A DNA stretch of 7,635 bases from Bacteroidota bacterium (GTDB taxonomy: Bacteria; Bacteroidota; Bacteroidia; Bacteroidales; WCHB1-69), in contig JAEZOU010000001.1 in assembly GCA_023413895.1 (NCBI GenBank), positions 1 to 7,635 of the forward strand. Direction: 5' to 3'. Shown here piece by piece: positions 1 to 6,357 of this stretch. A model generated the notes under the pieces. It saw only the letters and a program-made list of their open reading frames with translations. It was not told the DNA's origin and made no database searches. Both the position numbers and the translations under genes were made by a program. Position 1 is the first letter of the stretch. Each line of letters opens with the position of its first letter.

Positions 1-2508
1 CAGGATTTTATCCAAGCCGCTCGAAATATGGGCGTTTCTGTCGGGCCCGGACGTGGTTCGGCAGCAGGTTCGGTGGTGGCTTACTGTCTGCGGATTACTG
101 ACCTCGACCCGCTTAAATATGACTTGCTGTTTGAGCGTTTTCTCAATCCAGACCGAATTTCGTTGCCCGATATTGATATCGATTTCGATGACGATGGACG
201 TGGTAAGGTATTGGATTGGGTAACAGAGAAATATGGAAAAGATAGAGTGGCGCACATCATCACTTTTGGTACGATGGCTACTAAATCAAGTATTAAAGAT
301 GTGAGCCGTTTGATGGAATATCCTTTGGATGCAACCAACTATATCACTAAACTGATTCCTGATAAGTTTCAAGAGGAGAAAAAAGGAGAAAAACCGCCCA
401 AAGTTAATGTTAAGAATTGCATTCGCTTAATTCCTGAGATTCAAGAACAATACCAGAATGATGAAAAGTTGGCGGAGGTGTTGGATTTCGCTTCCCATTT
501 GGAGGGAACAGTGCGCCAAACAGGTGTGCACGCGTGCGGCGTTATTATTGGTGCCGATGATTTAGCAAAACACGCCCCTTTGGCTACAGTTGAAGATAAG
601 GATTCTAAAACCCGAATCTGCGTTACACAATATGAAGGTAATAAAGTAGAATCGGTGGGATTGATAAAGATGGATTTCTTGGGATTGAAAACACTTTCTA
701 TTATTAAGGAAACCATTAGAAATGTTAAAAAATCGAAGCGTATTGATGTTGATATTGATACGATTCCGATTGATGATGAGAAAACATATACGCTTTATAG
801 TCAGGGACGTACAGTTGCAGTTTTTCAATTTGAATCTCCTGGAATGCAGAAATACCTGAAGGAGTTACACCCCACACGTTTTGAAGATCTGATTGCGATG
901 AATGCGTTGTATCGTCCAGGTCCAATGGATCATATTCCCTCCTTTATTGCCAGAAAACAAGGGAAGGAACCTATCGTTTACGATATTCCTGTGATGGAGA
1001 AATATCTGAGCGATACGTACGGAATTACGGTTTATCAAGAGCAAGTGATGCTTTTGTCGCGTCTTTTAGCAGGTTTTACGCGTGGCGAATCAGATGAGTT
1101 GCGTAAGGCTATGGGTAAGAAGTTGATAGCGGTGATTGATAAATTGAAACCCAAATTTATCAATGGAGGCACAGCGCAAGGACATGACCCAGAAATTTTG
1201 CAACGAATTTGGAGCGAATGGGAGAAGTTTGCTTCCTATGCGTTCAATAAATCGCATGCCGCATGCTACGCTTGGGTTTCTTACCAAACCGCTTATCTTA
1301 AAGCACATTATCCAGCCGAGTTTATGGCGGCCAATATGACCAAAAACCTTGACAAAATTGATGAAATTGTTAAGTTGATTGAAGATTGCCGAAGTATGCA
1401 TATCAAGGTGTTGGGTCCAGACCTTAACGAATCAGATGTTCGATTTACAGTGAATAATAAGGGTATGATTCGTTTTGGCTTGGCAGGCTTGGTAGGCGTA
1501 GGCGATAGCGCAGCGTATAGTATTGTAAGTGAGCGTGAACAAAATGGACCATTTAAGGATCTTTTCGACTTCTTCGCCCGCGTGGATACTCGAAATTGCA
1601 ACAAACGTGTTATCGAGGCTCTCGCTAAAGCGGGTGCTTTCGATTGCTTCAACGAATACCACCGCGCTCAATATTTCCACGTTGACGAAACAGGAAGATC
1701 TACTATTGAAAAACTCCTAAGTTACTCCTTCCGTGTGCAAACACCAACCTCTCAATTCTCAATCTTTGATACAATGCCAGAGGAATCCAATGTTCCTAAA
1801 CCTGAAATCAAAGAGTGCGAACCTTGGAACCATCTTGAAATGTTGCAAAAGGAGTTTGAAACAGCAAAAATTTTTATCTCTGGTCACCCGCTTTCTAATT
1901 ATGAAAAGGCTATTAAGGAGTTTTCTAATTTCTATTTCAATGAATTAGACACGAAAGATCTATCCCAATTTGTTACAAAGCCAGCAATGTTTGGGGCTAT
2001 TGTTAAGAGTGTGAATACTTTTCGTACCAAAAAAGGTACCGAATATGGAAGAATCTCCTTTGAAGACCTTAATGGTCATGGTTATGAAATGGCATTGTTT
2101 GGAAACGATTTTGTGAACTATTTCTCGAAATTTAAAGCTGATATGCCAGTTTTTATGAAATGTATCGCCAAGAAAAGATTTAACTCCGATCCAAATGCTC
2201 CAGAAATCTATGAATTAAAACCGCACGAAATTATCCATTTAGATGATATCTACAAGATGTTGTGCAAGGAGGTAACGATGATTATTAATATCATGGATGT
2301 GAATCAAGATTTGGCACACAAAATTTTAAAAGCAGTAGAAAAATCCAAAGGGAAAACTATGCTGAAAATTAGAATTACTGAACAAAATCAAAACTTTTTT
2401 ACGGATTTTCTCAATAATTCTTTTAAGATTGATGTGGAGAAGTTTATTAAAAATATCGACATTGATAATTTAGGATTGCGATACGATTATAAACTGAAAC
2501 TCAAATAA
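1..2508 (+). CDS. dnaE: DNA polymerase III subunit alpha (DnaE), 5' end outside the window
   Basis: This is the catalytic subunit of the replicative DNA polymerase. The frame is open from base 1 (QDFIQAARNMGVSVGPGRGS), so the ATG at base 28 is internal and the PHP domain plus the start of the palm lie upstream. By alignment to E. coli DnaE from memory, roughly 350 residues are missing. Visible in order: the palm motif SLPDIDIDFDDDGR, whose aspartates at 169-171 and 175-177 match E. coli D401 and D403; the third catalytic aspartate in LIKMDFLGLKTL (673-675, E. coli D555); fingers motifs FQFESPGMQ, LYRPGPMDHIP, YGITVYQEQVM, RKAMGKK and FNKSHAACYAWVSYQTAYLKAHYP; a helix-hairpin-helix stretch ending in EALAKAGAFD; a clamp-binding motif QFSIF (1753-1767); GHPLSNYE; and an OB fold around FGAIVKSVNTFRTKKGTEYGR. 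The C-terminal tail has the length and style of Bacteroidetes DnaE. No frameshift is seen, and all three catalytic aspartates are present. The stop overlaps the next gene. Confidence 0.97.
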   Translation, partial: QDFIQAARNMGVSVGPGRGSAAGSVVAYCLRITDLDPLKYDLLFERFLNPDRISLPDIDIDFDDDGRGKVLDWVTEKYGKDRVAHIITFGTMATKSSIKDVSRLMEYPLDATNYITKLIPDKFQEEKKGEKPPKVNVKNCIRLIPEIQEQYQNDEKLAEVLDFASHLEGTVRQTGVHACGVIIGADDLAKHAPLATVEDKDSKTRICVTQYEGNKVESVGLIKMDFLGLKTLSIIKETIRNVKKSKRIDVDIDTIPIDDEKTYTLYSQGRTVAVFQFESPGMQKYLKELHPTRFEDLIAMNALYRPGPMDHIPSFIARKQGKEPIVYDIPVMEKYLSDTYGITVYQEQVMLLSRLLAGFTRGESDELRKAMGKKLIAVIDKLKPKFINGGTAQGHDPEILQRIWSEWEKFASYAFNKSHAACYAWVSYQTAYLKAHYPAEFMAANMTKNLDKIDEIVKLIEDCRSMHIKVLGPDLNESDVRFTVNNKGMIRFGLAGLVGVGDSAAYSIVSEREQNGPFKDLFDFFARVDTRNCNKRVIEALAKAGAFDCFNEYHRAQYFHVDETGRSTIEKLLSYSFRVQTPTSQFSIFDTMPEESNVPKPEIKECEPWNHLEMLQKEFETAKIFISGHPLSNYEKAIKEFSNFYFNELDTKDLSQFVTKPAMFGAIVKSVNTFRTKKGTEYGRISFEDLNGHGYEMALFGNDFVNYFSKFKADMPVFMKCIAKKRFNSDPNAPEIYELKPHEIIHLDDIYKMLCKEVTMIINIMDVNQDLAHKILKAVEKSKGKTMLKIRITEQNQNFFTDFLNNSFKIDVEKFIKNIDIDNLGLRYDYKLKLK
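1753..1767 (+). other. Predicted beta-clamp binding motif of DnaE (QFSIF)
   Basis: The pentapeptide QFSIF lies between the helix-hairpin-helix region (ends near GAFDCF) and the GHPLSNYE/OB-fold region. E. coli DnaE carries its internal clamp-binding motif QADMF at the same relative position. It fits the general Qxx(L/I/M)F pattern for sliding-clamp peptides. This is a positional and pattern match made by eye. Confidence 0.65.
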
Positions 2509-3440
2509 TGATAAAACGCTATAACTCATACAAACATTTTCTGACTTGCCAATTTGGAGGAAGAATCCAAAAACTTACTATCGATGCAGGTTTTACTTGT
2601 CCTAATCGTGACGGAACCGTTGGTTATGGAGGGTGCTCATACTGCTTGAACGATGCCTTCAACCCTTCCTATTGTCAGTCGGAAAAATCTGTAAAACAAC
2701 AACTGGATGAGGGAATCTCTTTTCATCTCAACCGCTATCGTCGTGCAGACGGCTATTTAGCGTACTTTCAAGCTTTTTCTAATACCCACGCATCAGTCTC
2801 AGATTTGCGACGAGTTTATGCGTCTGCAATTGAACATCCCGCTGTGAATGGTATTGTTATCGGAACTCGCCCCGATTGTATTGATGAGGAGAAGTTAGAT
2901 CTACTTTCAGAAATCAACGAGAAAATCTTTCTTTCTCTTGAGTTTGGTATCGAATCAATCTATAACGAAACCCTTGCTCATATCAACCGAGGACACAATT
3001 TTGAACAAGCGGTTGCCGCCATCGAAATGAGCGCAAAACGGAAAATTCATATCGGCGCTCATTTTATTTTTGGACTTCCAAACGAAACTCCCGAAATGTG
3101 GTTGCGCGATATTAGTATTGTTAATGCTCTGAAAATTAATAGTATAAAGTTCCACCAATTACAAATTATCAAAGGAACTAAGATGGCTGAAGAGTTTACT
3201 GAATTTCCTGAGCGTTTTTATAATTTCCAAAATATGGAGCATTATATCGATTTTATTGTGCGTTACACCGAACGTCTAAATCCCAATTTTATTATTGAAC
3301 GTTTTGCAGGAGAAGTTCCTCCTCGTTATCTGTTGGTAAACCATTGGGGAAATATTAGATATGACGTTGTTCTTCAGAAAATTGAGAAAGAGTTAGCGCA
3401 TCAAAACAGTTGGCAAGGAAAATTGTTCTTTCAAAAATAA
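2508..3440 (+). CDS. TIGR01212 family radical SAM protein (YhcC/YtqA-like)
   Basis: This 310-residue protein is close to the length of E. coli YhcC (about 309). An unusual radical SAM cluster motif is visible at residues 31-46: C31-x11-C43-x2-C46, in CPNRDGTVGYGGCSYC. It should bind a [4Fe-4S] cluster and cleave S-adenosylmethionine. Other family blocks are KLTIDAGFTCPNRDG (22-36), GTRPDC (119-124), SLEFGIES (143-150), NRGH (160-163), HFIFGLPNET (185-194), IKFHQLQIIKGT (213-224) and ERFAGEVPPRY (264-274). The fold resembles the radical SAM part of Elp3. From memory, the Bacillus homologue YtqA (MnmL) has been implicated in making the wobble-uridine modification mnm5(s2)U. Whether that role holds here is an inference. 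The ATG overlaps the dnaE stop by one base (TAATG), and no strong Shine-Dalgarno is visible, so translation probably depends on termination-reinitiation from dnaE. The family assignment is firm; the substrate is uncertain. Confidence 0.93.
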   Translation: MIKRYNSYKHFLTCQFGGRIQKLTIDAGFTCPNRDGTVGYGGCSYCLNDAFNPSYCQSEKSVKQQLDEGISFHLNRYRRADGYLAYFQAFSNTHASVSDLRRVYASAIEHPAVNGIVIGTRPDCIDEEKLDLLSEINEKIFLSLEFGIESIYNETLAHINRGHNFEQAVAAIEMSAKRKIHIGAHFIFGLPNETPEMWLRDISIVNALKINSIKFHQLQIIKGTKMAEEFTEFPERFYNFQNMEHYIDFIVRYTERLNPNFIIERFAGEVPPRYLLVNHWGNIRYDVVLQKIEKELAHQNSWQGKLFFQK

Positions 3441-3447
3441 ATAGGCT

Positions 3448-4782
3448 ATGAAACGTTTTTTATTATTTCTTATAGTTAATCTTTCTCTTTTTTCTCTTTT
3501 GGGGCAAGATTCAAAAACAATTTACACTTTTACTATTGATGAAAATATCACCGATGCTTCGTTGCGTAAGGTTGAAATGGCGCTTGAGGGCGTGAAAGAG
3601 CAAAATGCGGATATACTTTTGCTACACCTCAATACTTTTGGCGGTGAACTAGAAGCTGCAGATCAAATTCGTACGTTGTTGCTCAAGTGCGAAATTCCTG
3701 TTTGGGTTTATATTGATAATAATGCTGCATCTGCAGGTGCGCTCATCTCTATAGCTTGTGATAGTATTTATATGAACGAAGGGGCTTCCATCGGCGCAGC
3801 CTCCGTCGTTGACCAACAAGGAAATGTCTTGCCTGATAAATATCAATCCTATATGCGTTCTTTAATGAGAACTACTGCTGAAACTAATGGTCGTAACCCT
3901 GACATAGCGCAAGCTATGGTTGACCCAGATATTCACATTGATGGAATTATCGATTCTGGTAAAGTGTTGACATTCACAACTACAGAAGCAATGAAATACC
4001 AATTTTGCGAAGGAGAGTGCCATTCTGTCGAAGAGGTCATTTCCGCTGCCCATATTTCCAATTATACGCTTGTAGAACAGGAACTTACTTGGATTGAACG
4101 TGTTATTCTCTTTCTTATAAACCCTGTAATTAGTAGTTTGTTGATTATGGCAATTATTGGCGGAATCTATTTTGAAATGCAAGCACCTGGAATAGGTTTT
4201 CCTTTAATCATTGCTATCCTAGCTGCTTTGCTCTATTTCGCACCTCACTATTTGGGCGGTTTGGCAGAATATTGGGAAATCGCTCTTTTCTTCGTTGGAC
4301 TTGTTTTGCTAATTTTGGAACTATTTTTATTTCCAGGATTTGGTATTTGTGGAATTTCAGGTATCATTCTAATGTGCGCATCGTTGGTGTTGGTTATGAT
4401 TTTTAATGTAGGTTTTGATTTTTCGTTTACCACACCTATCTTAATTCTTGAAAAATTCCTAATTGTTGTTATCTCATTGATCGTGGGTTCCTTAATTTCC
4501 ATTTGGCTAGGAAAAAAGCTGATTACAGCAGAAACCCGTTTCGGTACTTTGGCACTGAGAACAGAATTGAGTAAAGATGATGGCTATGTTTCGCAAGATT
4601 TAGATAATAACCAATATGTCAATAAGATTGGGGTGGCGATAACACCTTTGCGCCCAGGTGGAAAAGTGGAAGTTGATGACGAAATCTTTGATGCAATTTC
4701 ACAATCTGGCTTTATTGATAAAGGAGTATCTATCAGAGTAATTCGTTTCGATACCTCGCAATTAGTTGTGGATAAGGCGTAA
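3448..4782 (+). CDS. nfeD: Long NfeD family membrane protein (ClpP-like protease domain plus C-terminal OB domain)
   Basis: This 444-residue protein has the full long-NfeD architecture. Residues 1-19 form a signal peptide (MKRFLLFLIVNLSLFSLLG, cleavage plausible before Q20). Residues about 24-205 form a ClpP/SppA-like serine protease domain with the oxyanion-loop block LNTFGGELEAAD (61-72), nucleophile Ser95 in NNAASAGALIS (91-101) and GASIGAASVV (112-121). Hydrophobic segments fall near 222-242, 250-265, 277-296, 299-320 and 335-354. Residues about 376-443 form the small OB-like NfeD domain (VNKIGVAITPLRPGGKVEVD). Archaeal PH1510, the structural prototype, uses a Ser-Lys dyad; the residue aligning by eye with its lysine is Arg141, while Lys131 lies ten residues upstream. 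Long NfeD proteins are usually encoded beside an SPFH (flotillin-like, FloA/YqfA) gene and are thought to act with it in the membrane, but no such gene follows here. It lies 7 bases after the radical SAM gene, so it is probably the last gene of the dnaE run. The start is supported by the signal peptide beginning exactly there. Confidence 0.92.
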   Translation: MKRFLLFLIVNLSLFSLLGQDSKTIYTFTIDENITDASLRKVEMALEGVKEQNADILLLHLNTFGGELEAADQIRTLLLKCEIPVWVYIDNNAASAGALISIACDSIYMNEGASIGAASVVDQQGNVLPDKYQSYMRSLMRTTAETNGRNPDIAQAMVDPDIHIDGIIDSGKVLTFTTTEAMKYQFCEGECHSVEEVISAAHISNYTLVEQELTWIERVILFLINPVISSLLIMAIIGGIYFEMQAPGIGFPLIIAILAALLYFAPHYLGGLAEYWEIALFFVGLVLLILELFLFPGFGICGISGIILMCASLVLVMIFNVGFDFSFTTPILILEKFLIVVISLIVGSLISIWLGKKLITAETRFGTLALRTELSKDDGYVSQDLDNNQYVNKIGVAITPLRPGGKVEVDDEIFDAISQSGFIDKGVSIRVIRFDTSQLVVDKA

Positions 4783-5105
4783 AATTTCTCTCTACATGCA
4801 GCAAAATTAGAACTTGGCCCTGATTGGGTATTTGTTCATTCAAAAATTCTATCTTGATTTTTGTATCTTTTGTGTCAATACAAAAGAAAAAGAATCCTAT
4901 ACATAATGTTTCTTAATAAGAAATTGTATTTCAGATTAATTTCTGCTATTTGTTCATCTGTTGCAACTTCTCTTTTTTTTACTCAATGCTCGTTATATTC
5001 CGCATACGTTCAACTTCTGTATTTGCTCTTATTCCGAATTTTATTGGAATTAATAATATGAAAATAATTCCACTTTTAAAACTTTTCTCGGATCACTAAT
5101 AATAC
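4783..5105. other. AT-rich intergenic gap, no convincing gene
   Basis: About 320 bases separate nfeD from the terminator of the converging gene. The only long plus-strand reading frames are a 51-codon ORF from ATG 4906 to 5061 (with a possible TTG extension to 4861) and a 37-codon ORF from 4986 to 5099. Both are rich in Phe, Ile and Leu, as expected of translated AT-rich DNA, neither has a Shine-Dalgarno, and I recognise no family. A small inverted repeat lies at 4859-4885. No strong GC-rich terminator hairpin follows nfeD; the best is a 3-4 bp CCC/GGG pairing near 4818-4829. I see no tRNA or other structured RNA. Confidence 0.6.
4859..4885. repeat. 8-bp perfect inverted repeat in the nfeD downstream gap
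   Basis: TTTTGTAT (4859-4866) and ATACAAAA (4878-4885) are perfect reverse complements around an 11-base spacer. An alternative register pairs CTTTTG (4867-4872) with CAAAAG (4881-4886). The repeat lies 77 bases after the nfeD stop. The stem is AT-rich and lacks a downstream T tract on the plus strand, so it is not a classical terminator. It could be a weak mRNA 3'-end hairpin, a protein-binding site or chance in AT-rich DNA. Confidence 0.4.
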
Positions 5106-5106
5106 G

Positions 5107-5135
5107 AAAAAGGGTGAACGAAAAACCGTTCACCC
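5107..5135 (-). terminator. Intrinsic terminator of the minus-strand DUF4328-like gene
   Basis: A perfect 9-bp stem, GGGTGAACG (5112-5120) with CGTTCACCC (5127-5135), encloses a 6-base loop. Read on the minus strand, the hairpin is followed directly by TTTTT (complement of 5107-5111), the classical Rho-independent form. It lies about 28 bases past the stop of the gene at 5164-6108. On the plus strand the hairpin is followed by CC then AAATTTT, a poorer tract, so any termination of transcripts arriving from nfeD would be weaker. Confidence 0.88.
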
Positions 5136-5163
5136 CCAAATTTTAAGTGTTATGAAAAGTGTG

Positions 5164-6108
5164 TTAGAATTTGTCTTCGTTTTCAACCATCAAATTATTC
5201 AACTTGTTGTATTTCATCATTAAAACTGCATCCATAATTATGTAAATTATCCAGCAAATAATTCCAATGATAGTTACTGTAGTGTGGTTAAACTTGAAAT
5301 ACATAGGGGAAACAGAGAAGAATGTGCTGTTAAAGATGATAGGAATAAATACCATAGCAACCAAAACTAAGCACCACCATAATGATACGTTGAATTCAGT
5401 GTTTGGAGAGATTTTATCTTTCTCAACAATTTTTTTGTCAACTAAAGCATATTCAGTTTCTTCCCAAATTTCGTTGGAAACAGAGTAAGGTTTGATAAAG
5501 AAATAAACAGGAATAATCCAACTAACATACGCCCAGAAAGGTTGTGTACCTTTTTTCATCCAAACAGAAACTGCGTGAAGGTTTTTAAGGTTGAAATAGT
5601 TCCAAGTTGCAAAAGCAGCAAGTTTGAAAACTACCAAAACAATGGTAATAACCATCCAAAGACGGAATTTTCCTTTTTGGACATCAGCGTTAGCCATTAA
5701 AGTTTCATATTCTGTTTTAATAGGTGCGAAAGCTTCTGTAGCTGCATTAATCGTTGAATCAACTCTAGCAAGGTTTGCTTCTTTTTCTTCAAAATTTTTA
5801 ATGTTTCTTTCCAAAGTTTCTGTATAAACTTTCAACTCTTCTTTGTCTGTTGGAGGTGTTTGTGCTTTCAAAGTATCCACCTTGTTTGAATAATATTCAT
5901 ATTCTTGCAAAGCAAGTTTACGTGGATGTTCGATAGTTTTCAAAGAATCTAACCCCGTTTCATATTGATGTTTTTTTGCCACCAATTGTGAGTTTTCTTT
6001 GTCAAACTTGTTCATAAAAACAGTCATAATTACAAAAGTGACCAAAATAAGCACATTTAGAATCATAGAAATTTTGGTCCATCTGGCATTATTCGTAATT
6101 TTTTTCAT
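5164..6108 (-). CDS. Membrane protein with N-terminal helical hairpin and DUF4328-like C-terminal region, function unknown
   Basis: This 314-residue protein has no assigned function. A basic N-terminus (MKKITNNARWTK) precedes a hydrophobic segment at 13-32. Residues 33-82 and about 88-142 are highly charged and helix-favouring, rich in Lys and Glu, and separated by QTPPT (83-87). This suggests an antiparallel coiled-coil hairpin, probably outside the inner membrane if the N-terminus is cytoplasmic. Further hydrophobic segments lie near 149-168, 190-206, 242-260 and 276-297. The block FWAYVSWIIPVYFFIKPYSV followed by SNEIWEETEY (191-220) matches the style of DUF4328 proteins, which carry a W..G/SW.iP....kPy.v..eiW signature; this is recognised by eye and not searched. 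The N-terminal helical hairpin is not part of the usual DUF4328 region as I know it. The ATG is preceded by an A-rich leader without a clear Shine-Dalgarno, as is common in Bacteroidetes. The gene is monocistronic: it is divergent from cca, convergent with nfeD and has its own terminator. Confidence 0.85.
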   Translation of the reverse strand: MKKITNNARWTKISMILNVLILVTFVIMTVFMNKFDKENSQLVAKKHQYETGLDSLKTIEHPRKLALQEYEYYSNKVDTLKAQTPPTDKEELKVYTETLERNIKNFEEKEANLARVDSTINAATEAFAPIKTEYETLMANADVQKGKFRLWMVITIVLVVFKLAAFATWNYFNLKNLHAVSVWMKKGTQPFWAYVSWIIPVYFFIKPYSVSNEIWEETEYALVDKKIVEKDKISPNTEFNVSLWWCLVLVAMVFIPIIFNSTFFSVSPMYFKFNHTTVTIIGIICWIIYIIMDAVLMMKYNKLNNLMVENEDKF

Positions 6109-6179
6109 TTTGTGAAATTTTGTATGAGTTTAATTTTCAGTTAATTACAAAAAATAAGATTGGTTATACAAACCGAATG

Positions 6180-6187
6180 CAAAAATA
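6180..6187 (-). promoter_or_regulatory. Candidate -7 element for the DUF4328-like gene
   Basis: The minus strand reads TATTTTTG here, an exact match to the Bacteroidetes primary sigma factor -7 consensus TAnnTTTG. It is 71 bases upstream of the ATG at 6108, which implies a leader of roughly 60-65 bases. No convincing -33 TTTG is found at the expected spacing; the nearest, GTTTA, is too close. In AT-rich DNA such an octamer can occur by chance. Confidence 0.35.
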
Positions 6188-6256
6188 TGAAAAATATAAC
6201 GTAAACAGTCTTCTAAAGCAGATTTTTTTTAAAATTATTCGCATTAAAAAAAAACG

Positions 6257-6264
6257 TAATTTTG
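6257..6264 (+). promoter_or_regulatory. Candidate -7 element for cca
   Basis: TAATTTTG exactly matches the Bacteroidetes -7 consensus TAnnTTTG. Transcription would start near 6270 and leave a leader of about 85-90 bases before the GTG start of cca. The -33 region (around 6230-6240) is T- and A-rich but has no TTTG. It lies back to back with the minus-strand candidate at 6180-6187, in the only divergent intergenic region of the window. Confidence 0.4.
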
Positions 6265-6357
6265 TCGGCTAAAATTGGAACGATTTTTTGGGGGTAAATA
6301 AACGTTACAATTGAGAGTTTCTAAATATATTATCGTCAAGAAAGTAAGAAAAAACGC

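Noticed and set aside
1..4782. Possible novel defence or mobile system
   Set aside because: All three genes belong to well-known chromosomal families in an operon-like run; there are no integrase, transposase, terminal repeats, tRNA junctions or compositional breaks.
4864..4872. TATCTTTTG as a possible -7 promoter element
   Set aside because: One base too long for TAnnTTTG, no TTTG about 20 bases upstream, and no credible gene downstream.
4829..4957. Direct repeat TATTTGTTCAT at 4829-4839 and 4947-4957
   Set aside because: Eleven bases of low-complexity AT-rich sequence with no flanking mobile-element or site-specific recombination features; chance is likely.
4861..5061. Small plus-strand ORF (TTG start at 4861, or ATG at 4906) encoding a hydrophobic peptide of 51-66 residues
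   Set aside because: Composition is what AT-rich DNA gives by chance, there is no Shine-Dalgarno or proper -33/-7 promoter, FFTQC is a poor lipobox, and no family is recognised.
4986..5099. 37-codon ORF beginning MLVIFRIRS
   Set aside because: It overlaps the other mini-ORF in a different frame, with no start signal and no recognisable similarity.
5267..5827. Plus-strand open frames antisense to the DUF4328-like gene (5267-5488 and 5624-5827)
   Set aside because: They lie opposite a gene with clear membrane-protein and coiled-coil structure and its own terminator; the antisense translations show no domain.
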